This document shows, piece after piece, positions 15,856 to 25,042 of a DNA stretch of 64,000 nt. The notes under the pieces were generated by a model. It had not been told where the DNA came from, searched no databases, and worked only from the letters and a program-made list of their open reading frames with translations. The DNA lies in NCBI GenBank assembly GCA_902506565.1, contig LR732703.1:4718375-4782374 (forward strand), in the 5' to 3' direction. Within the stretch, counting starts at the first letter, position 1. Each line of letters begins with the position of its first letter. Source of the stretch: Burkholderiales bacterium 8X. GTDB lineage: Bacteria > Pseudomonadota > Gammaproteobacteria > Burkholderiales > Burkholderiaceae_C. The translations under genes were made by a program, and so were the position numbers.

Positions 15856-18800
15856 ATGCCTTTTGCGCGCAAACCCTCTTCCGGTTCTTCATCGCCGGCG
15901 TCGTCCGCGAAGCCATCCGCCGGATGGGCGTCGAAGTCGATCGGCGCCATCGGCCGCTGGCTCCATCGCCACTGGCTGGCCGCGGCGATCCTGCCGGCCG
16001 CCGCGGCGCTGTCGTTCATCGCGGTGAGCCAGACCACGCCTTCCACTTTCAAGACGGTCGATCTCGCATCCGAGCCGCTCTACGCGGTGGGCACCTCGCA
16101 GAAGCCGACCCTGTCGCTGGCCTTGTCGGTCGAGTTCCCGACCGTGGGCGCGCAGTACACCAACGGCGGCTCGGTCGACGATACCTATCTGCCGACCAAC
16201 GAGTACATCGGCTACTTCGATGCCGACAGCTGCTACGTCTACAACAATCACACCAATCCCGACTACCGCCGCTTCGACCGCAGCGGCGTCGCGACGGACC
16301 ATGCCTGCAACGGCGCCGGCTTCAGCGGCAACTACCTGAACTGGGCATCGAGCTCGGCCATCGACGTGCTGCGCCTGGGCCTCACCGGCGGCGACCGCAT
16401 CGTGGACGAAGCCAACCTCACGGTGCTGCAGCGCGCGGTGCTCGACCGCTCGAACGGATCGTTCTACAACGGCAACAACTTCCCGGCCAAGCGCCTTCGG
16501 GCCGCCTATGTCGCGGGTGCATTGCCGACCGCGCTGGTGGGCACGTGGACCGGCGACGTGGTGGCTTCGAACTGCCTCAACCGCATCCACTTCGGCACCA
16601 GCATCGAGGGCAATTGCGACAACCCGGCCAACAACGCCAACCTGGGCGTGACGGTGGGCTCGACCCAGCAGATGGGTACGGTGACGAGCAGCATCCTTCC
16701 GCCGCTGATCGGCTTCAGCCGCTGCGCGGGCGAGAACGAGGTCTGTACTTTCTCGGGCGTTCGTCGGGTGGCGTACGGCACGCTGACCTCCTGGCGCTAT
16801 GTCTCGGCGTCGAACGGCATCAATTGCAGCAACGCGGTCTTCGGCGATCCGCTGGGCGGCGTGGTCAAGGCCTGCTACATCGGACCGGACAACACCGGCT
16901 GGACGCCGGTGGGCGCCACGGCGAATGGCTCCACGGTTCTTTCGAGCGACCGCTTCTTCTATACCCGGGTGCAGGTCTGCGAAAGCTCCGGCGGCACTCT
17001 GCAGGACCCGCGCACGAACTTCTGCCTCAAGTACCCCAACAACAACTACAAGCCGACCGGCAACCTGCAGAAGTACAGCGACCGCCTGCGCGTGGCCGCC
17101 TTCGGCTACCTGATGGACAGCCGGGTCGAGCGCTACGGCGGCGTGCTGCGCGCGCCGATGAAGTACGTCGGCCCCAAGAACTACGACGACACCGGCACGC
17201 TGCAGACCGCATCGAACCCGAAGGTCGAATGGGATCTCAACACCGGCGTCTTCACGGTCAACCCCGAGAGCGCGACGGCCGAAGGCAAGAGCGGCGTCAT
17301 CAACTACCTGAACCAGTTCGGGCGCACCGGCACGACCATCGGCAACTACAAGGTCTACGACCCGGTGAGCGAGCTGTACTACGAGGCCCTCCGCTACGTG
17401 CAGGGCCTGCCGCCCACGCCCGATGCCACCTCGGGCATGACCGACGCGATGAAGGACGGCTTTCCGGTCTACACCAGCTGGACCGACCCGCATGCGGGCG
17501 GCTCCCGGACCCGCGACTATTCGTGCCTGCGCAACAACATCGTCGTGATCGGCGACGTCAACACGCACTACGACAAGTACATCCCGGGCAACACCAGCAA
17601 CACCGACGGCTACGACGGAGCGCGCGCCGCCAACCTGGCCGGCAACGAGCCCAATTTCTACGACTGGACCCGGGTGGTGGGCTCGTTCGAGGCCAATGCC
17701 ACGACCAGCTACATCGACGACGATGGCATCAGCCGCAACACCAGCAACCCGAACGGCTCCGGCACCAACGCGCCGCGCAACTTCGGCAACCTGGCGGCGG
17801 CGCAGTTCTCGGACAAGGCCGGCTTCTTCATGGCGGGCATGGCCTACTGGGCCAACACGCACGACATCCGCGGCACCGGCTGGACCGATGCGCCGGCCAA
17901 GCAGCGGCCGGGCATGAAGGTCAAGACGTACATCCTGGACGTCAACGAATACGGCGACAACAACAACCGCAACACGCGGCACGGCACGCCCTTCTTCCTC
18001 GCGGGCAAGTACGGCGGCTTCAACGACCTGAGCGGCGTGGGCAACCCGTACCTGTCGACCGCCGGCACGCTCGACAACTCCAGCTGGGAAGCCGAAGGCA
18101 ACCCCGGCGAGCCGCGCAACTACTTCCTGTCGAGCAGCGCGCGCAGCGTGCTCACCGCCCTCGACAACATGTTCGCCGCGATCGCTTCGCAAGGCGGCAG
18201 CATCGGCGGCGGCGCGATCTCGACCCAGCAGCTGACCTCGGCCGGCAGCTACATCTACCAGGCGCAGTTCGATCCGACCAGCTGGAGCGGCGACCTGATC
18301 TCCTACCCGGTGTCGGTCGGCGCGAACAACGTGGTCACCGTGGGCACGGCGGCCACCAAGCAATGGTCGGCCGCGGCGCAGCTCGACGCGATGCTGGTGT
18401 CGAGCCGGAACATCGTGGTCGGCAACGTGACCCGCACCAATGGCGCGGCCTCGAACTTCACCTGGGCGACGATCGAAGGCGGCGGCAACGGCACGCTCAA
18501 GAACCAGCTGCGCAGGGCCAGCCCGACGGCGTCCGCCGATGCCGACAGCGTCGGCGAGGCCCGCCTCAACTTCATTCGCGGCGACCGCTCGCTCGAGGGC
18601 AGCACCTTCCGGAAGCGCAACAGCCGGCTCGGCGACATCGTGAACTCCGGCGTGGCGCTGGGTGGCGCGCCCAACGCGCAGATCACCGACGCCGGCTACA
18701 ACAACTTCTACAACACCAACAAGGACCGCACCCGTGCGCTCTACGTCGGCGCCAACGACGGCATGCTGCATGCCTTCAACGCCGACACCGGCAGCGAACT

Positions 18801-20244
18801 GTTCGCCTACATCCCGAGCTGGATGGGCCCGCGCCTCTCGATGCTCGCGAGCCCGACCTACAACTCGTCGCTGCACCAGAGCTATGTCGACGCGACCCCG
18901 GCGGTGGCCGAGGCCTACGTCGGGAGCGCCTGGAAGACCGTGCTGGTCGGCGGCACCGGCGCCGGCGGGCAGGGCGTGTTCGCGCTCGACGTGACCGACC
19001 CGACCGCCTTCAACAAGGACAAGGTGATGTGGGAGTTCACCGATGCGGACGACCCGGACATGGGCAACGTGATCGGTCGTCCTCAGATCCTGAAGTTCCG
19101 CACCAGCGGGCCAACCGCCCCGGTCGCGACCTACAAGTACTTCGCGGTGGTCGCGAGCGGTGTCAACAACACGGCGGCGGATGGCCGGGCCAGCACCAGC
19201 GGCAATCCGGCGATCTTCCTGCTCGACCTGTCGAAGGCCGGCAACACGCCCTGGAGCCCGAACAACAACTACTTCAAGATCTCGCTGCCGGTCAACGCGA
19301 CCACCGCCACCGCCTTCGCGCCGGGCGTCGCCGAGTTCTCCGCCACCGGCGGGCCGGTCGGCGAAGTCGCGGCCATCTATGCGGGCGACCTGCACGGCAA
19401 CGTGTGGAAGATGGACTTCACCAAGGTGGCCTCCACCTCGTGGAACATGTCCTCGCTCTCGGCCTTCAAGTCGGGCTCGACCCCGGTGCCCTTCTTCATC
19501 GCGAAGGATTCGACCGGCGTGGTGCAGCCGATCACAATGGCGCCGACTTTGGTGTTCGGCCCCGACGATTCGAAGATCGTGTCCTTCGGCACCGGCAAGT
19601 ACCTGGAGACCAGCGACAACGTGGTCGCCGCCACCACGCAGCGCCAGTCGCTCTACACGCTCTACGACAACCAGTCGCCCACGCTCGACACCAGCACCGC
19701 GGGCAGCAGCGTGATCAGCGGCCGCGGCCGGCTGGCCTTGGGCAGCGTCAATGCCGCCAATCGAACCATCACGGTGCCGAACTTCAGCTACGGCAGGCCG
19801 ATGACCGATGGCGACACCACCCAGCGCTCCGGCTGGTATGTCGACTTCCCGAATGCGGCCGAGCGGCAGGTGAGCAACGCGAGCGTGTTCGGCGATTCGA
19901 TCATCTTCGGCACCCTGCAGCCGCCGGCGGCCACCAGCAATGCCTGCGCGGGCGGCAGCGGCTACCAGTACCAGGTGAAGATCGGATCGGGCAACGGCCA
20001 GTTCGTGGCTTCGACCGTCGGCGTGCTAGGCCAGCCCTTCGTGCTCCAAGTGGGCGCGGCGACCTTCACCGACAGCGACAGCGCAGGCCGGCGCACCACC
20101 ACCACCACCGGGCAGATCATCCTGCAGGGTTCGACCGGCATCAGCTCGCAGTCGACCTCGCAGGTGGCCTTCGATTCGGTGACCGGCCGACTGAGCTGGC
20201 GCCGCATCAACAATTACCAGCAACTGAAGAGGGCGACGCCATGA
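15856..20244 (+). CDS. pilY1: PilY1/PilC-type pilus tip adhesin, set 1 (no MIDAS seen)
   Basis: This 1462-residue protein has a long basic N-terminus and a signal-type hydrophobic helix at about 39-60. A large N-terminal half is rich in Asn, Gly and Thr with paired cysteines. The C-terminal Neisseria_PilC beta-propeller (about 950-1460) is marked by RALYVGANDGMLHAFNADTG, VLVGGTGAGGQGVFALDVTDP and AAIYAGDLHGNVWKMDF. I see no DxSxS metal site of a von Willebrand A domain, in contrast to the second PilY1 at 26865-33626, so this copy resembles the meningococcal PilC type. Such proteins sit at the pilus tip, promote assembly against PilT and mediate adhesion. The gene follows pilX by one base and overlaps pilE by ATGA. 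Confidence 0.93.
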   Translation: MPFARKPSSGSSSPASSAKPSAGWASKSIGAIGRWLHRHWLAAAILPAAAALSFIAVSQTTPSTFKTVDLASEPLYAVGTSQKPTLSLALSVEFPTVGAQYTNGGSVDDTYLPTNEYIGYFDADSCYVYNNHTNPDYRRFDRSGVATDHACNGAGFSGNYLNWASSSAIDVLRLGLTGGDRIVDEANLTVLQRAVLDRSNGSFYNGNNFPAKRLRAAYVAGALPTALVGTWTGDVVASNCLNRIHFGTSIEGNCDNPANNANLGVTVGSTQQMGTVTSSILPPLIGFSRCAGENEVCTFSGVRRVAYGTLTSWRYVSASNGINCSNAVFGDPLGGVVKACYIGPDNTGWTPVGATANGSTVLSSDRFFYTRVQVCESSGGTLQDPRTNFCLKYPNNNYKPTGNLQKYSDRLRVAAFGYLMDSRVERYGGVLRAPMKYVGPKNYDDTGTLQTASNPKVEWDLNTGVFTVNPESATAEGKSGVINYLNQFGRTGTTIGNYKVYDPVSELYYEALRYVQGLPPTPDATSGMTDAMKDGFPVYTSWTDPHAGGSRTRDYSCLRNNIVVIGDVNTHYDKYIPGNTSNTDGYDGARAANLAGNEPNFYDWTRVVGSFEANATTSYIDDDGISRNTSNPNGSGTNAPRNFGNLAAAQFSDKAGFFMAGMAYWANTHDIRGTGWTDAPAKQRPGMKVKTYILDVNEYGDNNNRNTRHGTPFFLAGKYGGFNDLSGVGNPYLSTAGTLDNSSWEAEGNPGEPRNYFLSSSARSVLTALDNMFAAIASQGGSIGGGAISTQQLTSAGSYIYQAQFDPTSWSGDLISYPVSVGANNVVTVGTAATKQWSAAAQLDAMLVSSRNIVVGNVTRTNGAASNFTWATIEGGGNGTLKNQLRRASPTASADADSVGEARLNFIRGDRSLEGSTFRKRNSRLGDIVNSGVALGGAPNAQITDAGYNNFYNTNKDRTRALYVGANDGMLHAFNADTGSELFAYIPSWMGPRLSMLASPTYNSSLHQSYVDATPAVAEAYVGSAWKTVLVGGTGAGGQGVFALDVTDPTAFNKDKVMWEFTDADDPDMGNVIGRPQILKFRTSGPTAPVATYKYFAVVASGVNNTAADGRASTSGNPAIFLLDLSKAGNTPWSPNNNYFKISLPVNATTATAFAPGVAEFSATGGPVGEVAAIYAGDLHGNVWKMDFTKVASTSWNMSSLSAFKSGSTPVPFFIAKDSTGVVQPITMAPTLVFGPDDSKIVSFGTGKYLETSDNVVAATTQRQSLYTLYDNQSPTLDTSTAGSSVISGRGRLALGSVNAANRTITVPNFSYGRPMTDGDTTQRSGWYVDFPNAAERQVSNASVFGDSIIFGTLQPPAATSNACAGGSGYQYQVKIGSGNGQFVASTVGVLGQPFVLQVGAATFTDSDSAGRRTTTTTGQIILQGSTGISSQSTSQVAFDSVTGRLSWRRINNYQQLKRATP

Positions 20245-20741
20245 GGTCGACGACGATCGATCCTCGGCTGCGTGCGGTGGCGCGTGGCTTTACCTTGATC
20301 GAGCTGATGATCGTCGTGGCCATCGTCGCGATCCTGGCTGCGGTGGCCTACCCGTCGTATCGCGATTCGGTGCTGAAGGGGCGGCGAGCCGAAGCGAGGG
20401 CGGCGCTGGCGGAGCTGATGCAGCAGCAGGAGCGCTACATGACGCAGCGCAACATCTACCGTGACTTCAGCAATGCAGCCGGCGTGACCTCGCCGGCGAG
20501 CGCGGCGAGCACCTTCAAGATTTTCTCGGGCGAGTCGGGCGCCAACCCGCCTTACTGGCTGAGCGCCGAAGCCTGTCCCAATCCTTCTGGCGGCACGCTG
20601 TCGCTGCAGGATTGCGTGCAGCTCACCGCCACGCCGACGCAATCCGATCCGCTGGTCGGGAGCCTGCGCATCCTCAGCACCGGCACCAAGTCCTGCACCG
20701 GCACCGCGGCCAGCACCAACTTCAAGGCTTGCTGGCCATGA
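20241..20741 (+). CDS. pilE: Minor pilin PilE (set 1)
   Basis: The 166-residue prepilin has a 16-residue leader ending ARG, then FTLIELMIVVAIVAILAAVAYPSYRDSVLKGRRAEARAAL with E5. The ALAELMQQQERYMTQRNIY segment is characteristic of PilE minor pilins of Beta- and Gammaproteobacteria. Cysteine pairs near the C-terminus (SLQDCVQ, KSCTG, KACWP) should give the D-region disulfide. It overlaps pilY1 upstream and fimT downstream by four bases each, so it is part of the same coupled operon. Confidence 0.9.
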   Translation: MRSTTIDPRLRAVARGFTLIELMIVVAIVAILAAVAYPSYRDSVLKGRRAEARAALAELMQQQERYMTQRNIYRDFSNAAGVTSPASAASTFKIFSGESGANPPYWLSAEACPNPSGGTLSLQDCVQLTATPTQSDPLVGSLRILSTGTKSCTGTAASTNFKACWP

Positions 20742-21319
20742 GCCGCGCCTGGCGTGCCGCGCAGCGCGGCTTCACGCTCATCGAGCTGCTGGTGGTCATC
20801 GCCATCCTGGCGATCCTGCTGACGCTCGCGGCGCCGAGCTTCGTCTCGTTCCAGCGCAATGCCGAGCTGACCTCGGCCGCGAACTCGCTCGCCTCGGCAT
20901 TGAACGCCGCCCGCACCGAGGCCATGAAGCGCAATGTCTTCGCCGTGGTCACGCCCGTCGCCGCCACCGGCTGGAACACCGGCTGGCAGGTCTTCGTCGA
21001 CAGCGACCTGAACGGTGCCTACACCGCCGGCGAGCAGATCGTGCAGACCCGCGAGGCGCTGCCCAGCTACATCACCGTGACCGAGAGCACCGGCGCCGGC
21101 GCGAGCTACCTGATGTACGACGGCTCGGGCTTCCTTCGCCGCACCGGCGGCAGCGCGGCGAGCAACACCACCATCAGCTTCAGCCGATCGGATGTCGCAA
21201 GCGCGCAGGCGAGCACCCAGACCCGGCGGCTCAAGGTGGCGGTGACCGGTCGGGTGCGGGTCTGCACGCCGACCTCGAGCACCGACGCGGCCTGCTCCGG
21301 CGCGGACGGATCGCTCTAG
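20738..21319 (+). CDS. fimT: FimT/GspH-type pseudopilin (set 1)
   Basis: The 193-residue protein has leader MSRAWRAAQRG, then FTLIELLVVIAILAILLTLAAPSFVSF with E5. A GspH-like domain follows (AANSLASALNAARTEAMKRN, WQVFVDSDLNG, DGSGFLRRTGG). FimT proteins are minor pilins; in some species they bind DNA and support natural transformation. Basic residues are frequent toward the C-terminus (TRRLKVAVTGRVRV), which would be compatible with that, but this is inference. The start ATG overlaps the pilE stop. It is the last gene of the first set. Confidence 0.88.
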   Translation: MSRAWRAAQRGFTLIELLVVIAILAILLTLAAPSFVSFQRNAELTSAANSLASALNAARTEAMKRNVFAVVTPVAATGWNTGWQVFVDSDLNGAYTAGEQIVQTREALPSYITVTESTGAGASYLMYDGSGFLRRTGGSAASNTTISFSRSDVASAQASTQTRRLKVAVTGRVRVCTPTSSTDAACSGADGSL

Positions 21320-21321
21320 CA

Positions 21322-21339
21322 CTGGCGAGCGATCGCCAG
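21322..21339. repeat. Hairpin after fimT of set 1
   Basis: CTGGCGA-GCGA-TCGCCAG forms a 7-bp stem with a 4-base loop directly after the fimT stop. No T-run follows, so it is a weak transcript end or a 3'-stabilising hairpin at best. Confidence 0.35.
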
Positions 21340-21392
21340 CCGAATCGCCGCGGCCCGCCGCCGGGCAGAATGCCAGCGCCAAATCTCCCGGA

Positions 21393-23144
21393 GTGAACGT
21401 GCGCGCTGCCGCTGCAGGGCTGCCTGCCAATGCCTGGGCATACGTGGTCCCGACCGCGCTGCCCTTCCTGTTTCCGCTGACCGCCGGGCCGTCCGTGAAT
21501 GTCTGGCAGCTGCTGATGTCGTGGGCCTGCGCCGTCGGACTGTGGCTGCTGGCGCCTCGGGCCAGCATCGCCCCGCGGCTTGCTGCGTGGCTGGCGTCGA
21601 CCATCTTCTTGCTGCTCTGCGGCCGCGGCGCGGGCTGGTCGGCCACGCTTCCGGCCGCCTTGTCGGTGGTCGTCGTGTTCCTGTCGGCTTGCGCCGGCGC
21701 CGGCATGGTCGGCGCGAACAGCAGCCATCCCGTGCGCAGTGCGGCCGGCCCGACTGGCGAAGGCGACCAGCGCGGCAAGGGGTGCGACGGCGTCGGCGTC
21801 GGCGGCTGGGCCTGGGGCCTGCTCGTCGCGGGCCTCGCGAGTGGCGTGCTGGGGCTCTTCCAGTACTACGGCCTGGCAGATGCGCTGGTTCCGTTTGCCA
21901 GCGCGCCCGATGTCGGTCAGGCGCACGGCAATCTCCGCCAGCGCAACCAGTTCGCCAGCTTGATCAGCATGGCCATGATCGCGCTCTTGTGGCTGCACGC
22001 GAGTCGCCACGTCGGGCGCGCGAGCGGCCACCGCTGGTTCGTCGCGGCTTCCGCCGTCGTCCTGGTCGTCGCCTCGGCCGCATCGACTTCGCGCACCGGG
22101 CTCCTGCAACTGCTTCTCGTTGCCGGCATCGCAGCCTTCATCGGCTGGCGCGAACGACGAGTCGCGAGCAAGGGCGAAGCGCGATCTCGCCTGCCTCATC
22201 GGATGCCGCATCCCGTGTGGGCCGTCGCAGCCATCGCGCTCTACTTCGCGGCCGCCACGCTGCTGCCGCTCCTGGCGACCCAGGGCGTCGAGGGCATGCT
22301 GCACCGGCTGCGCGAAGGCCCCGACACGCACAGCCGGCTGGTGCTGTGGCGCAACGTGCTGGACCTGATCGCCGTCCATCCGTGGATCGGCTGGGGTTGG
22401 GGCGAACTGAAGTACGCGCACTTCGTCACCTTCTTCGATCGGCAGCCTCGCTTTGCCGAGATCCTGGACAACGCGCACAACCTGCCGCTGCACCTCGCGG
22501 TCGAACTCGGTGTCCCGGCGGCCTTGCTGATCTGCGGCGGCTTCGGGCTCCTGGTGCTGGCGAGCCGACCCTGGCGGGAGGGCCATGCGGACCGGCTGCT
22601 CGCCTGGGGCGTCCTGGGCGTCATCCTGCTGCACAGCCTGCTCGAATATCCGCTTTGGTATGGACCTTTCCAGGTGGTGTTCGGCGTGGCGCTCGGGGTG
22701 CTTTGGGCTCGTGCGCCGACACGGACGGGCTCGGCTTTCGAGGCCGTGACAGCCGCCACGGCCGCCGCGATCCTCGCCGCCATCGCCTACGCTGCCTTCG
22801 ACTACACGCGCGTCAGCCAGCTCTACGTCGCACGCGACGAGCGTCTGGCGCGCTGGCGCGACGACACGCTGCAGAAGCTGGGGCCCTCCTGGCTCTTCGC
22901 CGATTACCAGGACTTCGCTCGGTTGGCGCTCACGCCGGTGACCACGGCGAACGCGGAGGCGACGCATCGCCTGGCAACCCGGGTCCTGCATTTTTCGCCG
23001 GAGCCTCGGGTGTTGGCGAAGGCGATCGAAAGTGCACGGCTCCTGGGCCTCTCCGACGAGGCGGCCGCGCTCTCGAAGCGCTTCGAGCGAGCCTTTCCGG
23101 AGGCGTACAGCGAGTGGACATCAGGCCGGCTCGAAGACAACTAG
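21393..23144 (+). CDS. PglL/TfpO-like pilin O-oligosaccharyltransferase (Wzy_C family)
   Basis: This polytopic protein of 583 residues has about 11 hydrophobic segments. The Wzy_C ligase signature is visible: QAHGNLRQRNQFAS near the middle, the periplasmic loop with HPWIGWGWGE and DNAHNLPLHLAVELG (the essential His region), and LLEYPLWYGPF. A soluble C-terminal tail of about 100 residues follows. PglL-type enzymes move a lipid-linked glycan onto Ser of pilin in the periplasm; the location between two pilin operons supports this, though an O-antigen ligase is possible. The start is GTG 21393 or, with better GGAG spacing, GTG 21399. Confidence 0.82.
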   Translation: MNVRAAAAGLPANAWAYVVPTALPFLFPLTAGPSVNVWQLLMSWACAVGLWLLAPRASIAPRLAAWLASTIFLLLCGRGAGWSATLPAALSVVVVFLSACAGAGMVGANSSHPVRSAAGPTGEGDQRGKGCDGVGVGGWAWGLLVAGLASGVLGLFQYYGLADALVPFASAPDVGQAHGNLRQRNQFASLISMAMIALLWLHASRHVGRASGHRWFVAASAVVLVVASAASTSRTGLLQLLLVAGIAAFIGWRERRVASKGEARSRLPHRMPHPVWAVAAIALYFAAATLLPLLATQGVEGMLHRLREGPDTHSRLVLWRNVLDLIAVHPWIGWGWGELKYAHFVTFFDRQPRFAEILDNAHNLPLHLAVELGVPAALLICGGFGLLVLASRPWREGHADRLLAWGVLGVILLHSLLEYPLWYGPFQVVFGVALGVLWARAPTRTGSAFEAVTAATAAAILAAIAYAAFDYTRVSQLYVARDERLARWRDDTLQKLGPSWLFADYQDFARLALTPVTTANAEATHRLATRVLHFSPEPRVLAKAIESARLLGLSDEAAALSKRFERAFPEAYSEWTSGRLEDN

Positions 23145-23271
23145 CTGTCAGACGATTCCTACTCAACCATGGGGAGCGTTGCAATTCCCTGTTCGACCAT
23201 GTAAGCCAATTAGTTGGCATTCCGGCAGGCCAAAGCGGTCTAGCGCGAACAAAGCGACAACCACGTCCAAC

Positions 23272-23281
23272 TAGTTCACAC
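23272..23281 (-). promoter_or_regulatory. Half CRP/Vfr-like site upstream of the second pilin set
   Basis: On the minus strand this reads GTGTGAACTA, a 10-mer identical to the left half of the palindrome at 13395-13416. The right half is not conserved. It is 70 bases before the pilE start of set 2. The 206-base gap 23145-23350 also holds a -10-like TAGAAT at 23313-23318; nothing else was recognised. Confidence 0.25.
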
Positions 23282-23350
23282 GCGTTTAAGACTATTTATT
23301 AACTCCTCTCCCTAGAATGAAAGTTAACAATTTGAAACTGAACTAACACC

Positions 23351-23869
23351 ATGCCGCAACGCCAAGCAACAACGGAGAACGGGTTCAAGCTCCGCGAAGG
23401 CTGCACCGACCAGTCGTCCCGCAGCCGACGTTGCGGGTCGAGTCGGCAGCGCGGCTTCACCTTGATCGAATTGATGATCGCGGTGGCCGTGGTTGCAATT
23501 CTTGCCGCTGTCGCATTGCCGAGCTACAGCGATTACGTGAAGCGCGGCCGCATTACCGAAGCGGTGTCTGCATTGGCCGACATGCGGGTCAAGATGGAGC
23601 AGTACTTCCAGGACAACCGGAACTACACCGGCGCCTGCGCTGCCGGCACCATCGCGCCGATTCCCACGGCCACCACCTCGTTCAACTTCGGCTGCGAAAA
23701 GACGGCCGCGAGCTACCTCGTGACCGCCACCGGTCAGGGCACGATGGCCAACTTCGTCTACACGCTCGAAACCGACGGCACCCGGCGAACCACGGGTCTG
23801 CCGACCGGCTGGAACGGCGCCTCGGCCACCTCGACCTGCTGGGTGCTGCGCAAGGACGGATCATGCTGA
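23351..23869 (+). CDS. pilE: Minor pilin PilE (set 2)
   Basis: The 172-residue prepilin has an unusually long leader of 35 residues (MPQRQATTENGF...SSRQRG) before FTLIELMIAVAVVAILAAVALPSYSDYVKRGRI with E5. The ALADMRVKMEQYFQDNRNY segment is typical of PilE. Cysteine pairs GACAAG/FGCEK and TCWVLRKDGSC are present. It opens the second minor-pilin operon; its TGA overlaps the ATG of fimT. The leader length is the main oddity; no internal ATG gives a shorter one. Confidence 0.9.
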   Translation: MPQRQATTENGFKLREGCTDQSSRSRRCGSSRQRGFTLIELMIAVAVVAILAAVALPSYSDYVKRGRITEAVSALADMRVKMEQYFQDNRNYTGACAAGTIAPIPTATTSFNFGCEKTAASYLVTATGQGTMANFVYTLETDGTRRTTGLPTGWNGASATSTCWVLRKDGSC

Positions 23870-24450
23870 CCCGCCGCCCCGTTCGCCCAGCCCGGCAGCA
23901 AGGCTTCTCGTTGATCGAGCTGATGGTCACCGTCAGCGTCATGGTGCTGCTGTCGCTATTGGCCGTGCCCTCGATGTCGCAGTACGTCGAGAACTCGAAG
24001 ATCCACGGCACCGCCGAAGTGGTGTTCGCCGCGATGCAGAAGGCCCGCACCGAGGCGATCCGCCGCAACGCGACGGTCGAGCTGGTGTTCACCGACCAGG
24101 CGCCGACGCCGGCGAGCGTCGACACCACCGGCGTGACCACCACCGGCCCGAACTGGTTGATTCGCCAGGTACCGCCGCCTTCCAGCACCGCATCCCACCT
24201 GTTCATCGAGGGCAAGTCAGGTGCCGAGGGCAGCGGCCGGCCTGCCGGCGGCAGTTCGACCACGCTGGTCGCTTCGTCCGGCGCGGTGGCCTTCACGCCC
24301 TACGGCGCGCTCTCGGGCGCGCCGTTCCAAGTCGACTTCTGCGCGCCGAGCGGCGCCGCGCGCTGCCTGAAGGTGGTGGTGTCCCGCGGCGGCCAGGCCC
24401 GCCTGTGCGATCCGGCGGTCACCGCCATCGGCGATACCCGGAAGTGCTGA
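23863..24450 (+). CDS. fimT: FimT/GspH-type pseudopilin (set 2)
   Basis: The 195-residue protein has leader MLTRRPVRPARQQG, then FSLIELMVTVSVMVLLSLLAVPSMSQYVEN with E5. A GspH-type domain follows with AAMQKARTEAIRRNATVELVF. Two cysteine-bearing segments, DFCAPSGAARCLK and CDPAVT, lie near the end, with KVVVSRGGQARL between them. It overlaps the upstream pilE stop by 7 bases and is followed two bases later by pilV. Role as for FimT of set 1. Confidence 0.88.
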   Translation: MLTRRPVRPARQQGFSLIELMVTVSVMVLLSLLAVPSMSQYVENSKIHGTAEVVFAAMQKARTEAIRRNATVELVFTDQAPTPASVDTTGVTTTGPNWLIRQVPPPSSTASHLFIEGKSGAEGSGRPAGGSSTTLVASSGAVAFTPYGALSGAPFQVDFCAPSGAARCLKVVVSRGGQARLCDPAVTAIGDTRKC

Positions 24451-24452
24451 CC

Positions 24453-25040
24453 ATGGCTTCTTCCCGCACTGCCTTCGGCACCTCTGCTTCGTCGCGCGGC
24501 CGGCAAGGCCTCGCTCGCGCTCGCAACCTCAAGGGGCGTGCATCGCGCGCGGCCCGCGCATCGCACCAGCGCGGCCTCTTCCTGATCGAGGCGCTGGTCG
24601 CGATCGCACTGTTCGCGATCGGCATCCTCGGCATGGTGGGCGTGAGCGCCCGCACCATCGCGGCTCAATCGGATGCCGAATACCGCAACCTGGCGGCGAC
24701 CATCGCCGGGCAGGTGGCGCAGCAGGCCTGGCTCAACGTCGACCGGGTCACCGGCCTCGACGCGGCAACCCGCGCGGCATCGCTCAAGGCCTCGCTGCTG
24801 GCCTTCAGGCATCAGCCGAGCGGCGATGCCTGCAACTTCTCGGGCGATGTCTCCGCATTGCCGGCCGTCACGGCCTGGAGCACGGCGGCGCTCAAGCTGC
24901 CGGGCGCGACCGCCGCGATGCAGCAGGTGCGGGTGGACACCGATCCGGCCGGCTTCAACAAGCTGACGGTCACGGTCTGCTGGAAGGTGCCGGCCAATCC
25001 GGTTCCTCGCAAGCACGTGCTCGCGACCTTCGTGAACTAG
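24453..25040 (+). CDS. pilV: Minor pilin PilV (set 2)
   Basis: The 195-residue prepilin has a long, very basic leader of 41 residues ending QRG, then LFLIEALVAIALFAIGILGMVGVSARTIAAQSD. E5 is kept, but the first mature residue is Leu in place of the usual Phe, which PilD generally tolerates. The GILGMVG segment matches PilV. The globular domain contains only two cysteines (DACNFSG, TVCWKV). It starts 2 bases after fimT and ends 2 bases before pilW. Confidence 0.87.
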   Translation: MASSRTAFGTSASSRGRQGLARARNLKGRASRAARASHQRGLFLIEALVAIALFAIGILGMVGVSARTIAAQSDAEYRNLAATIAGQVAQQAWLNVDRVTGLDAATRAASLKASLLAFRHQPSGDACNFSGDVSALPAVTAWSTAALKLPGATAAMQQVRVDTDPAGFNKLTVTVCWKVPANPVPRKHVLATFVN

Positions 25041-25042
25041 CC

